A stretch of DNA of 12,742 nt from Bacteroidota bacterium (GCA_003648455.1 QMPG01000054.1:1-12742), one strand, 5' to 3'; counted from the stretch's first letter, positions 1 to 8,300 are shown. Translations and numbers: made by a program. The notes: generated from the letters alone by a model not told the origin.

Positions 1-36
1 ATAGATAGTGGGGAGCAAAGCGGGAAACCCCGATTT

Positions 37-88
37 AGTAATACCCAAATTTGGGGTTAATGAAATTCCCAAATTTGTTGGTATTACT
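37..88. repeat. Long imperfect inverted repeat (hairpin)
   Basis: Left arm AGTAATACC + CAAATTTGGG (37-55) pairs with CCCAAATTTG (68-77) and GGTATTACT (80-88). That gives 19 base pairs, broken only by a 2-nt bulge at 78-79, with a 12-nt loop. The left side also contains the self-palindrome CCCAAATTTGGG (44-55). On the minus strand it lies about 30 nt past the stop of the Rieske-like gene and has no following U-tract, so it is a 3' stem-loop or a protein site rather than a textbook terminator. Confidence 0.6.
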
Positions 89-95
89 TAATCGT

Positions 96-115
96 AGAAA
101 ATTAATGAATTTTCT
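96..115 (-). terminator. Small hairpin just after the Rieske-like stop codon
   Basis: AGAAAATT (96-103) and AATTTTCT (108-115) form a perfect 8-bp stem with a 4-nt loop, starting 3 nt after the minus-strand stop codon. The stem is nearly all A/T and no T-run follows, so a termination role is uncertain. Together with the stronger hairpin at 37-88 it may shape or protect the 3' end of the transcript. Confidence 0.3.
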
Positions 116-118
116 GGG

Positions 119-559
119 TTAATTATAAACATGTAAAAATGTTCCATCAAAATTTGTGTTATATTCTTTTAAAGGTCTGGTAGCTTCGCCTTCGGTTGCG
201 TAGCCATAATCCAAACTAAATTTTGACCCGCAACAAGGACATTTCACCAACACGGTTGAATTATTATCATCTACAACAGCGCAGTTCTTCTCGGGTAAGT
301 AAGTGCAAGTTCTATCGTAAGCTTTAAACTCATTAGGCCCCGAGCGGTATACTACTATGCCGTTAACACCTGCATTTTTCAAAAAAACATGATTGCCTAT
401 TACTGTTAAATCAAGATACACAGGGTCGTCAAGATTTATATTAAAATTAACATAAGTATTAGGTATATATTCTTGCTTGTCACATCTAATAAACAAAATT
501 GAAACTATAAATATTACCAAAAAAAGATTTAATTTTGTTGTCTTAGGTATATTGTTCAT
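119..559 (-). CDS. Exported Rieske-like (2Fe-2S-fold) protein with altered ligands
   Basis: This 146-aa protein begins with a hydrophobic export signal (about residues 8-25). Cys26 follows in a loose lipobox (LFIRC; Arg before Cys is atypical), so it is either a lipoprotein or a secreted protein. The second half is a Rieske-type domain: CTY at 85-87, Cys93, and CPCCGS at 107-112, then a tail (EATRPLKEY) of the kind that follows the second cluster loop in Rieske domains. Canonical Rieske proteins use C-x-H and C-P-C-H-G. Here the histidines are Tyr87 and Cys110, while Cys85, Cys107 and the disulfide-pair equivalents Cys93 and Cys109 remain. Whether it binds a cluster, another metal or nothing is open. 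From memory, similar Tyr/Cys variants occur in other Bacteroidota. It stands alone on this strand and diverges from the next gene by 30 bp. Confidence 0.8.
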   Translation of the reverse strand: MNNIPKTTKLNLFLVIFIVSILFIRCDKQEYIPNTYVNFNINLDDPVYLDLTVIGNHVFLKNAGVNGIVVYRSGPNEFKAYDRTCTYLPEKNCAVVDDNNSTVLVKCPCCGSKFSLDYGYATEGEATRPLKEYNTNFDGTFLHVYN

Positions 560-581
560 TTTTTCTCTTTATTGTTTTTTG

Positions 582-589
582 CAAAACTA
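582..589 (-). promoter_or_regulatory. Candidate -7 box for the Rieske-like gene
   Basis: Read on the minus strand this is TAGTTTTG, a full match to the Bacteroidetes primary sigma -7 consensus TAnnTTTG. Transcription would start roughly 15-18 nt before the start codon at 559. The -33 region is T-rich rather than a clean TTTG. The box sits immediately before the ATG of the divergent gene at 590. Confidence 0.45.
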
Positions 590-976
590 ATGAAAATATT
601 TATAAAAAAAACTATACTACTAAACACCATACTTTTGTTGCCACTATTTATATACCCACAGCAAAGATATTCCGTAGATAATAAATCGAAAGTGAAAAAT
701 CGAAGAGTTAATTTAAAACACAGAATAGAACAATTTAAAATAAGTATGGCAAATTGGAAAGCCCAGAATAAAAAGAATCGTCACGAGAAGCAACAAAAAA
801 AAGATGTAGAAAAATATAAGGAGAAGAAACAAACAAAAAAAGTACAAGAACGAATGAAATGTTCAAAACATAAGGCAGATAGATATAACAAAAAAAAGCC
901 GCGATATAATTTTTTTGAGCGAATGTATTTTAAATATAAAAATGTATTTAAAAGAAAAGAGAAAGAAGAGACCTAA
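590..976 (+). CDS. Small, very basic exported protein of unknown function
   Basis: I do not recognise a family. The frame is open from a TTG at 572, but the ATG at 590 is preferred because it gives a clean signal peptide (MKIFIKK followed by a hydrophobic stretch and a likely cut near YPQQ, around residues 23-26). The protein is then 128 aa. The mature part is extremely basic, with about 38 Lys/Arg against about a dozen Asp/Glu, mostly in runs of KK with Gln and Glu. It should be an extended or helical, charged polypeptide. It ends with an aromatic and basic segment (FFERMYFKYKNVFKRK). Such charge after export could bind nucleic acid, lipid phosphate or anionic polysaccharide, but nothing here decides this. 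A weak terminator follows directly. A-rich composition can inflate lysine content, so some of the bias may be compositional. Confidence 0.6.
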   Translation: MKIFIKKTILLNTILLLPLFIYPQQRYSVDNKSKVKNRRVNLKHRIEQFKISMANWKAQNKKNRHEKQQKKDVEKYKEKKQTKKVQERMKCSKHKADRYNKKKPRYNFFERMYFKYKNVFKRKEKEET

Positions 977-983
977 TAAAGCC

Positions 984-1011
984 CTTTTTTCGGGAGAAAG
1001 TCCTTTTTTTT
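984..1011 (+). terminator. Weak intrinsic terminator after the basic exported protein
   Basis: CTTTTT (984-989) pairs with AGAAAG (995-1000), including one G-U pair, around a 5-nt loop TCGGG. An uninterrupted run of eight T (1004-1011) follows. The position is right, 8 nt past the stop codon, but the stem is short. Confidence 0.45.
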
Positions 1012-1027
1012 AGAAGATTAATAATTC

Positions 1028-1059
1028 ATTTGTTTTTTTTAAAACGAAAAAAAACAAAT
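1028..1059. repeat. Perfect inverted repeat with 13-bp arms
   Basis: ATTTG plus eight T (1028-1040) is exactly complementary to eight A plus CAAAT (1047-1059), separated by AAAACG. It lies in the spacer between two small plus-strand genes. It has no T-run after it on the plus strand. It may act as a second or bidirectional terminator or simply reflect A/T-run composition. Confidence 0.5.
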
Positions 1060-1088
1060 AAAAATTAGAAAAACTGTATATATATGTA

Positions 1089-1096
1089 TATTTTTG
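1089..1096 (+). promoter_or_regulatory. Candidate -7 box for the small membrane protein
   Basis: TATTTTTG fits the Bacteroidetes -7 consensus TAnnTTTG and is 19 nt before the ATG at 1116, implying a very short leader. No clear TTTG is seen at the expected -33 position, so this is a tentative call. Confidence 0.35.
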
Positions 1097-1115
1097 TAGA
1101 TAAAAATTTAAAAAG

Positions 1116-1517
1116 ATGAAAATCGGTACCGATAACATACTATATATAATAGTTATTATTGCTTCACTTTTTTTCAGTATAATAAAAAAGAAAAAAGAAA
1201 ATGATAAAAAAGAAACTGTCTCGGGGGATATAAACAATCAAACATCTTCAAATTTATTTTCAGAAATTTTTTCTGATGATTTTTCTGAAAGTTTTGAAGA
1301 AAAAATTGAAAATAAAGAAGAACTTAAATCAAAAGAAGATATAAAGACAAAACCAAAACATAAACAGAAACCAAACAATATAAATTTTAATAAAGATAAT
1401 AATTTTAATGACATACACATAGAAGAAGATGCCGATCAGGATTTTGACATATTAGAAGATTTTGATTTGCCTCAAGCAATTGTGTATACTGAGATTTTAA
1501 AAAAGAGACAGTTTTAA
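1116..1517 (+). CDS. Small single-helix membrane protein with charged linker and C-terminal motif
   Basis: The 133-aa protein has one N-terminal hydrophobic segment (about residues 8-23, ILYIIVIIASLFFSII) followed at once by a KKKK run. The positive-inside rule then puts the rest in the cytoplasm. Residues 25-110 are low-complexity and rich in Lys, Glu, Asp, Asn and Ser, most likely a disordered linker. The last 18 or so residues are different: FDLPQAIVYTEILKKRQF. This looks like a short folded or binding tail, and I recall small Bacteroidota proteins ending in a similar 'L.(A/K)(A/V)(I/V)(I/V)Y(S/T)EIL.(R/K)' pattern, though I cannot verify this here. Function is unknown; a membrane-tethered adaptor is one guess. 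It has its own -7 box candidate and is separated from the following operon by 120 bp. Confidence 0.65.
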   Translation: MKIGTDNILYIIVIIASLFFSIIKKKKENDKKETVSGDINNQTSSNLFSEIFSDDFSESFEEKIENKEELKSKEDIKTKPKHKQKPNNINFNKDNNFNDIHIEEDADQDFDILEDFDLPQAIVYTEILKKRQF

Positions 1518-1552
1518 AACATAAATAAAACTGACAAAATACAGTCTTAATT

Positions 1553-1585
1553 TTTGGAAATATTGTATATAAATACATATATTTA
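1553..1585 (+). promoter_or_regulatory. Candidate Bacteroidetes-type promoter of the receptor operon
   Basis: TTTG at 1553-1556 and TATATTTA at 1578-1585 (TAnnTTTG with the last base changed) are separated by 21 nt, about the -33/-7 geometry described for Bacteroides. The leader to the ATG at 1638 would be about 45-50 nt and very A/T-rich. No operator or riboswitch-like structure was recognised in the leader. Confidence 0.45.
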
Positions 1586-1637
1586 CAACTTTATTTTTTA
1601 AAGAAAAATTTTTCATTTATTTCAAAAATAATTTACT

Positions 1638-4600
1638 ATGATTAGAAAATTACTTCTTATTATTTTTGTTTCCTTTTTCTCTGTTGGGTTATTTGCCCAA
1701 ACAGGAGCATTAAAGGGTAAGGTTATTGACAAAAAAACCAAGGAACCAATTCCTTTTGCCAATGTAGTTGTTGAATTAAACGGGAACATGGTAGGTGGAG
1801 GAACTTCCGATTTTGATGGTAACTATACAATTAAACCTATTCCTGCTGGTAAATTTGTTGTAAAAGCATCTTATGTAGGTTACTCAAAGTTACAAATGAA
1901 TGGTGTTGTTATTTATTCTGATAAAATTAGATTTCTCAATCTTCTTTTAGAAGCTTCAAGTGAACAGCTTGATGAGGTAGTTGTAGTTGACTATAAAGTA
2001 CCTTTAATCAGTAAAGATAATACACAAACAGGAGGAACTGTTACTTCCGAAGATATTGCAAAAATGTCAGGTCGTTCAGCGGAGTCTGTTGCATCAACAG
2101 TTGGTGGTGTATTTCAGGAAGACGGTGTAATTAAAAGTGTTAGAGGGGCTCGTCAAGAAGCTACAACTTATTATATCGATGGTGTAAAAGTTCGTGGTTC
2201 TAAGAGTTTACCTAAAGCAGCTATTGAGCAGGTTGCTGTTGTTACCGGTGGTTTAGATGCCAAATACGGCGATGCTACAGGTGGTATTATTAGTATTACA
2301 ACAAAAGGACCTTCTCGAACAATGTTTGGTGGAATAGAGTTTACTACCTCAAAATATTTAGATGATTTTAACGATAATCTTATAGGTCTGAACTTATCAG
2401 GTCCTTTATTGTCTAAAAAAACTGTTGACCCTAACGATGCAACTAAAGTAACAAAAACTCCTATTGCAGGATTTTTCTTGTCTGGTGAAATTACTTATGT
2501 TGAAGACGATAACCCATCAGCAATAGGAATGTGGAAAGTAAAAGACGATGTTCTCGATAGCGTTATAAACAATCCAATTATTCCTTCGGCTACTGGCGAC
2601 GTTACAACACTAACCGCAGACTATTTGCGAAAAAACAGCTTTGAAAAAATTACTACACGACAAAATGTTGGAAAATATGGAGCTAATATCTCAGGAAAAT
2701 TTGACATTAAACCATCAAAAAACACAAACATTACAATTGGTGGTAATTTAAATTATGTAAATCGTCATTCTTATCGTTTTACCTCAAGAAGTGGTTATGC
2801 GAACAGTTTATTTAACTGGGAAAACAACCCCGAATTAAGCGAAACAACGTGGAGAACTTTTGTAAGATTTACACAAAAATTTTCAAATGCAACTCAAGAC
2901 GAAAAATCAGCTTCAGTAATAAAAAATGCTTATTACTCAATTCAAGCCGATTATTCTAAATACGATTATGTAGTTGGAGACGATTCTCATGAAGACAATT
3001 TCTTTGACTATGGTTACGTTGGACAATTCCAAACATATAAAATAAATTCATATGCTTATGGTTTAGATAGTATTAGCGGATTAGCAGGTTGGTTGCAAAA
3101 CGGATTTGTTGACACTCTGTTCTCATTTACACGTGCAGAGGTAAATCCTGAAATTGCTAACTATACCGATCGTTACTATAATTTATATAACCAAACAGCA
3201 GGTCATTACCAAAATTCAGTTATGGTTCAAAACGGTGGTGGTGTGCTAAACGGACAAAAACCAAATTCTATTTATGAATTATATTCAAGTCCGGGTGAAC
3301 AGTATGACAGATATGCAAAAATTGACAATGCACAATTTAGAGTTTCAGCTGCCGGTTCTGCCGATATTAAAGACCATGCAATATCATTAGGTTTTGAATT
3401 TGAACAACGCCAAGACAGATACTTTTCTATTGGTGATAAAACAAATTTAGGTCCCGTTGAATTATGGACTCTTGCTCGCAATTTAATGAATTTCCATATA
3501 CTAGAGCTTGATTATACAAACCCTCAAGTAGGCTATGTAACCGATCAAGCAGGTAATTTTGTTTTAGATGGAGAAGGAAATAAAATCTTTAACGATACAG
3601 TAAGTTATAATAGAATATATAACTCTAATGTACAAAAATTATTCGATATTAAATTTAGAGAAGAACACGGATATGATGTAACAGGAACAGAATGGGTTGA
3701 TATAGATTCGTATACTCCCGAAGATTTATCTATTAATTATTTTAGTGCAGACGAATTGCTTAATAGTGGAAATAATTATGTAACTTATTATGGTTATGAC
3801 CACCATGGTAATCGTCTTGAAAGTAATCCTAGTTTCGAAGAGTTCTTTACAGCAACTTATACAGACGATTATGGAAATCTTAGATATAAAAGAGAGTTGG
3901 CACCATTCCAACCAACTTATGTTGCAGGTTATATTCAAGATAAATTCGCATTTAACGATCTTATTTTTAATGTAGGTCTTCGTGTTGACAGATATGATGC
4001 TAACCAAAAAGTGTTAAAAGATAAATTCTTAATGTTTGAATCATATAGTGTTGGAGATAACGACCCTCGTGGTATTATTCAAGGAACATCAATTCCTCAA
4101 GGTATTGACGAAGGTGCTGCTGTTTATGTTGATAACATTGATGACCCAAAAGAAATTGTTGGTTATCGTAGTGGTTCAACATGGTATAATGCTTCAGGTA
4201 TCCAATTAGACGATCCTACAACAATTTACACATCAACTGGTATAGCTCCTTATTTGGTAGATCCTAATGATAAAGTAGGAGGAACTTCTTTCCTTAATTC
4301 GTTTACCGATTACGAGCCTCAAATTTCTGTTATGCCTCGTATATCTTTCTCATTCCCTATTTCTGACGAAGCTTTATTCTTTGCTCATTATGATGTGCTT
4401 ACTAAACGACCAGTAGGTTATGGTAGATTAGACCCAATTGATTACTTATTTATATATAAAAATGCAGGTGGTTATTTGAATAACCCTGATTTGAAACCTG
4501 AAAAAACTATTGATTATGAATTAGGTTTCCAACAAAAAATTAGTTCAACATCTTCATTAAAACTTTCTTCTTTCTATAGAGAAATGAGAGATATGGCTCA

Positions 4601-5363
4601 GATTATTAATGTTATGGGTGCTTATCCTGTTGATTATAAAACATGGGGAAATATTGACTTTGGAACAGTAAAAGGATTTACTGCAACTTATGATATGCGA
4701 CGTACTAATAATGTAAGCTTCAGAGCAAGTTATACATTACAGTTTGCCAACGGAACAGGTTCAAATTCAACAACTGCTGCAGGTTTAATAGCTGCAGGTT
4801 TACCTAATTTGCGTGCAACGATGCCTTATGACTTTGACGTCCGTAATGCTATTGTAGCTACAGTAGATTATCGTTTCCCTAATGGTAAAGATTACCATGG
4901 ACCAAGATTATTTGGAAAAGATATTTTTGCTAATGCAGGTGCTAATGTTGTTGTTAATACAAGTTCGGGTACTCCATATAGTAAAAGAGATGTTAATTCA
5001 AACAGTTTAATTGGTAGTGTTAATGGTTCAAACAAACCATGGCGTACAACAATTAATATGAGAATAGACAAAGACTTTGATTTAACTTTTGGTAAAGCTG
5101 AAGACGAAAATAAACACCATGCATCTATGACTGTTTATGTTGATGTTTCTAACTTGCTTGACACAGAAAACATAATTGATGTATATGAAACAACAGGTAA
5201 TCCTGACGATAATGGATACTTAACATCGGCTAAAAATCAATCAGAAATATATTCTCAAAACGATCCTGAGGCTTATATTAATTATTATAGAATGATTGTT
5301 AATAATCCTGCAAGCTATAGCTTGCCACGAAGAATAAGACTTGGTGTAATGCTTAATTTTTAA
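1638..5363 (+). CDS. TonB-dependent outer-membrane receptor, CarboxypepD-like N-terminus
   Basis: This 1241-aa protein would move a substrate across the outer membrane with energy from TonB-ExbBD, or act as a gated part of a surface complex. In order it has a signal peptide (1-20, ending LFAQ) and a carboxypeptidase-D regulatory-like beta domain (about 24-105; GKVIDKKTKEPIPFANV, SDFDGNYTI). A TonB-box-like stretch follows (LDEVVVVDYKVP, 111-122), then the plug (about 130-224; SVRGARQEATTYYIDGVKV and GGLDAKYGDATGGIISI). The rest is a long beta-barrel, ending in the terminal aromatic of LGVMLNF as outer-membrane barrels do. No STN domain is seen, so sigma/anti-sigma signalling is not indicated. 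The next gene is not a SusD-type lipoprotein, so this is not a standard SusC/D glycan pair. It is first in a likely three-gene operon. The substrate is unknown. Confidence 0.93.
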   Translation: MIRKLLLIIFVSFFSVGLFAQTGALKGKVIDKKTKEPIPFANVVVELNGNMVGGGTSDFDGNYTIKPIPAGKFVVKASYVGYSKLQMNGVVIYSDKIRFLNLLLEASSEQLDEVVVVDYKVPLISKDNTQTGGTVTSEDIAKMSGRSAESVASTVGGVFQEDGVIKSVRGARQEATTYYIDGVKVRGSKSLPKAAIEQVAVVTGGLDAKYGDATGGIISITTKGPSRTMFGGIEFTTSKYLDDFNDNLIGLNLSGPLLSKKTVDPNDATKVTKTPIAGFFLSGEITYVEDDNPSAIGMWKVKDDVLDSVINNPIIPSATGDVTTLTADYLRKNSFEKITTRQNVGKYGANISGKFDIKPSKNTNITIGGNLNYVNRHSYRFTSRSGYANSLFNWENNPELSETTWRTFVRFTQKFSNATQDEKSASVIKNAYYSIQADYSKYDYVVGDDSHEDNFFDYGYVGQFQTYKINSYAYGLDSISGLAGWLQNGFVDTLFSFTRAEVNPEIANYTDRYYNLYNQTAGHYQNSVMVQNGGGVLNGQKPNSIYELYSSPGEQYDRYAKIDNAQFRVSAAGSADIKDHAISLGFEFEQRQDRYFSIGDKTNLGPVELWTLARNLMNFHILELDYTNPQVGYVTDQAGNFVLDGEGNKIFNDTVSYNRIYNSNVQKLFDIKFREEHGYDVTGTEWVDIDSYTPEDLSINYFSADELLNSGNNYVTYYGYDHHGNRLESNPSFEEFFTATYTDDYGNLRYKRELAPFQPTYVAGYIQDKFAFNDLIFNVGLRVDRYDANQKVLKDKFLMFESYSVGDNDPRGIIQGTSIPQGIDEGAAVYVDNIDDPKEIVGYRSGSTWYNASGIQLDDPTTIYTSTGIAPYLVDPNDKVGGTSFLNSFTDYEPQISVMPRISFSFPISDEALFFAHYDVLTKRPVGYGRLDPIDYLFIYKNAGGYLNNPDLKPEKTIDYELGFQQKISSTSSLKLSSFYREMRDMAQIINVMGAYPVDYKTWGNIDFGTVKGFTATYDMRRTNNVSFRASYTLQFANGTGSNSTTAAGLIAAGLPNLRATMPYDFDVRNAIVATVDYRFPNGKDYHGPRLFGKDIFANAGANVVVNTSSGTPYSKRDVNSNSLIGSVNGSNKPWRTTINMRIDKDFDLTFGKAEDENKHHASMTVYVDVSNLLDTENIIDVYETTGNPDDNGYLTSAKNQSEIYSQNDPEAYINYYRMIVNNPASYSLPRRIRLGVMLNF

Positions 5364-5398
5364 TAAATAATTTTGAATGTAATTAAACATATATAAAA

Positions 5399-8300
5399 AT
5401 GAAGAACATTAAACATTTTATTACATTATCAGTTTTAGCCTTTTTTATCTCAAGCTTTGCTTTTGCAGAAAAAGGACCTGGTAGTAAAGATAAATCAACA
5501 AAAGTTATAAACGCAGCAGGATGTGTTCCGGCCTCTGCAATGACTTATCTAGATTTGAATAATGTGAGAGCATTAATTCTTAACGGTGGAGATATGTGGT
5601 GGGATCTTTCTAAAGCTAAATATGAAGTTCCTAAAGGATCAGGAAAAATGGCTTTGTTTGCCGGAGCTATTTGGGTAGGTGGTGTTGACGTTAATGGACA
5701 GTTGCGTTTAGCTGCGCAAATGCACCGTAACGATGGAAACGATTACTGGCCCGGTCCTCTTATTTCTACAGGTGACGGAATTGCAAGTGTTTCTGCAGAT
5801 GTTTGCCTAAGATATGACAGACATTTTAAAATATCTAGAAATGAAGTTTCAACTTTTAGAGCATGGTTTAATTCTGATGCTGAAACAAAAAATATAGAAT
5901 ATCCCGGATATTCTATCCCCGATGTAATTATTAATTGGCCTGCTCACGGACCATCAGAAGGTGCTTATGATTATTATCTTGCTCCTTTTAAAGATGTTGA
6001 TGGTGATGGTTATTATAATCCATATAATGGTGATTATCCATATTATGATTTAGATGCTGAAGAAGAGTGTAACACTGCTCCTGAGCGTAGAGCTGAGAAT
6101 TTAGGAAATCAAAGTTCTGTTTTATTCGGTGACCAAACTTTATGGTGGGTATATAACGATAAAGGTAATATTCATACCCAAACAACAGGTGCAGCATCAA
6201 TTGGAATGGAGTTTAGAGCTCAGGCTTTTGCTTTTTCAACAAATGATGAGCTTAACAACATGACTTTTTATAATTATCAGATTATTAATCGTTCAACTTA
6301 TACTTTAACCGATACTTATTTTGGAGTATGGTCTGATGCCGATCTTGGAAATGCAAAAGATGATTATGTAGGTTGTGATGTTAATAAGGGACTCGGATAT
6401 TTATATAACGGAGATGATGAAGATGAACAAGGTACCGAAGGTCCTATAAATTATGGAAAACAACCCCCTGCCATTGGTATTGACTTTTTTGAAGGTCCTT
6501 ATCAAGATCCTGATGGTAACGATAATCTTTCAAGTTGGGACGAAATTGAAAATTTAGATTGTAGTAATGGATATAGAGTTAATCCTCTTACAGGAAAAAA
6601 AGAATTAGCCGGCCCTGGTGACATAGATAATGGTAACATTAACGGACTAAATTTTGGTGATAATGTAGTTGATAACGAACGTTGGGGTATGAGAAGATTC
6701 TTATATTTTAACAACGGTGGAGGATCTATGGGAGACCCACATACAGCATTAGAATATTATAATTATCTTAAAGGTATATGGCTAGATAAAACAAAATTGC
6801 AATATGGAGGAACAGGTCATAAAACAGGTGGAGCTCCAGCTGACTTTATGTTTCCTAACGACACAGACCCTTGTGGTTGGGGTACTAGTGGTATTCCTCA
6901 AGAAGATTGGTCTGAAAAAACAGAAGGAAATACACCGGATGATAGAAGATTTGTTCAATCGGCAGGTCCTTTCGTTTTAGAGCCGGGAGCAGTAAACGAT
7001 ATTACTATTGGAGCTGTTTGGGCTCGTGCACAAAGTGGAGGTGCTTGGGCTTCTGTAGAGGAAGTAAGATATGCTGACGATAAAGCTCAAAAATTATTTG
7101 AGAACTGTTTTCAATTACTTGATGGACCGGACGCACCGGAACTTGACGTTGTTGAATTAGATAAAGAGCTTATTTTCCATATATGGAATTCTCCTGCTTC
7201 AAATAATTATTTAGAGAGATATCACGGTAAAGATCCTTTTATCCCTAGTGATGTTCCTCTTGAAGATAGATATTATGATTTTCAGGGATATCAGGTATAC
7301 CAGTTAGCAAACAGTTATATTTCTATTGCAGATATTCATAATGTAGATTTAGCTCGTTTAGTATTCCAGTGTGATATTAAAGATGGTGTTACAAGAATAA
7401 TAAATTATGAATGGGATAAAGAAATATCTGCTAACATTCCTATAGAAGAAGTTAATGGAGCTGATGAAGGAATAGTTCACACATTTACTATTACTGATGA
7501 TGCTTTCGCAAGTGGTGATAAAGCCCTTGTTAATCATAAAAAATATTATTATGTAGCTATTGCATATGCATACAATGATTATAAACATTATGATCAAACA
7601 ACATCATCTTCATTAGGTGTTCAAACAACACCATACAAAGCAGGACGAAAAGCTGCAAAAGGTTCAATAAAAGTTGTTGAAGCAATACCTCATTTTATTG
7701 AGCAAACTAACGATGGAACGGTTTTAAATTCTAAATACGGCGACTGTCCTGAGATTGAATTAATAGAAGGTATGGGTAATGGAAATAATTACCTAGATTT
7801 AACAGATGAAACAATTGACAATATTCTGTCAAAAACTTCTAAACCTTTCAAAGCAGATGTTGTCAAATATAAAAAGAATGCAGGACCAATTCAAGTTAAG
7901 GTAATTGACCCATTAAATGTTCCTGATGCTGATTTTAAAATTTGCTTCGAACCCGATTCTGTTAATATGAGCCAAGGAAGCAATTATTATAATTTATCTG
8001 ATAAAACCAATAGTAGAATAACTGGTCTTATTTTAGATACTAAATGGAAAATAATTAAAGAAGATAATGGGGTTTCTGATACTGTATATTCAGATTCTTG
8101 GATAAGATATGAAGATGAAAAAGTATTGCCGGAATGGGGTATTTCAGTAATGATTTCTCAAATAGACTATCCGGATGTTAAGTTCGGAAAACTTAATGAC
8201 AAAGAACCATTAAACAACGGATTTTTGAGTGCATCTTTTACTTATGAAAAAGAAACACCGGCATGGTTATCATTTGTTTCTGATGAAGAAGGAGCAAGTC

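Larger units (their letters stand above)
1..118. other. Non-coding left edge, 3' flank of the Rieske-like gene
   Basis: No convincing gene is seen here. Short frames are open at the edge (1-60 and 5-91), but they are too short to judge. The stretch holds two inverted repeats, listed separately, and a short G/C-rich patch at 10-31 (GGGG ... CCCC) that stands out in this AT-rich sequence. It lies directly downstream of the minus-strand Rieske-like gene, so its likeliest role is 3'-end structure for that transcript. Confidence 0.4.

Noticed and set aside
10..36. G/C-rich patch with resemblance to phage f1 origin or rRNA-like strings
   Set aside because: The likeness is a few bases only and no flanking origin or rRNA structure is present.
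1..91. Short open frames at the left edge (1-60 and 5-91) that might be the end of a gene
   Set aside because: They are under 30 codons, run through the inverted repeat, and show no recognisable protein signature; cannot be told from chance.
572..589. TTG start for the basic exported protein
   Set aside because: The ATG at 590 gives a standard Lys-rich signal peptide start, and the six added residues do not improve it.
1010..1420. Minus-strand frames opposite the small membrane protein
   Set aside because: They are Phe/Ser/Leu-rich mirrors of the Lys/Glu/Asp-rich coding strand and have no supporting motif or start context.
1509..1555. Possible terminator after the small membrane protein (CAGTTTT/AAAACTG or ACTG/CAGT followed by TTAATTTTT)
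   Set aside because: The two stems compete, are 4-7 bp and A/T-rich, one overlaps the stop codon, and the T-tract is interrupted.
3726..4007. Antisense 93-codon frame inside the receptor gene
   Set aside because: It lies within a clearly coding barrel region and its composition is what an antisense shadow of that gene gives.
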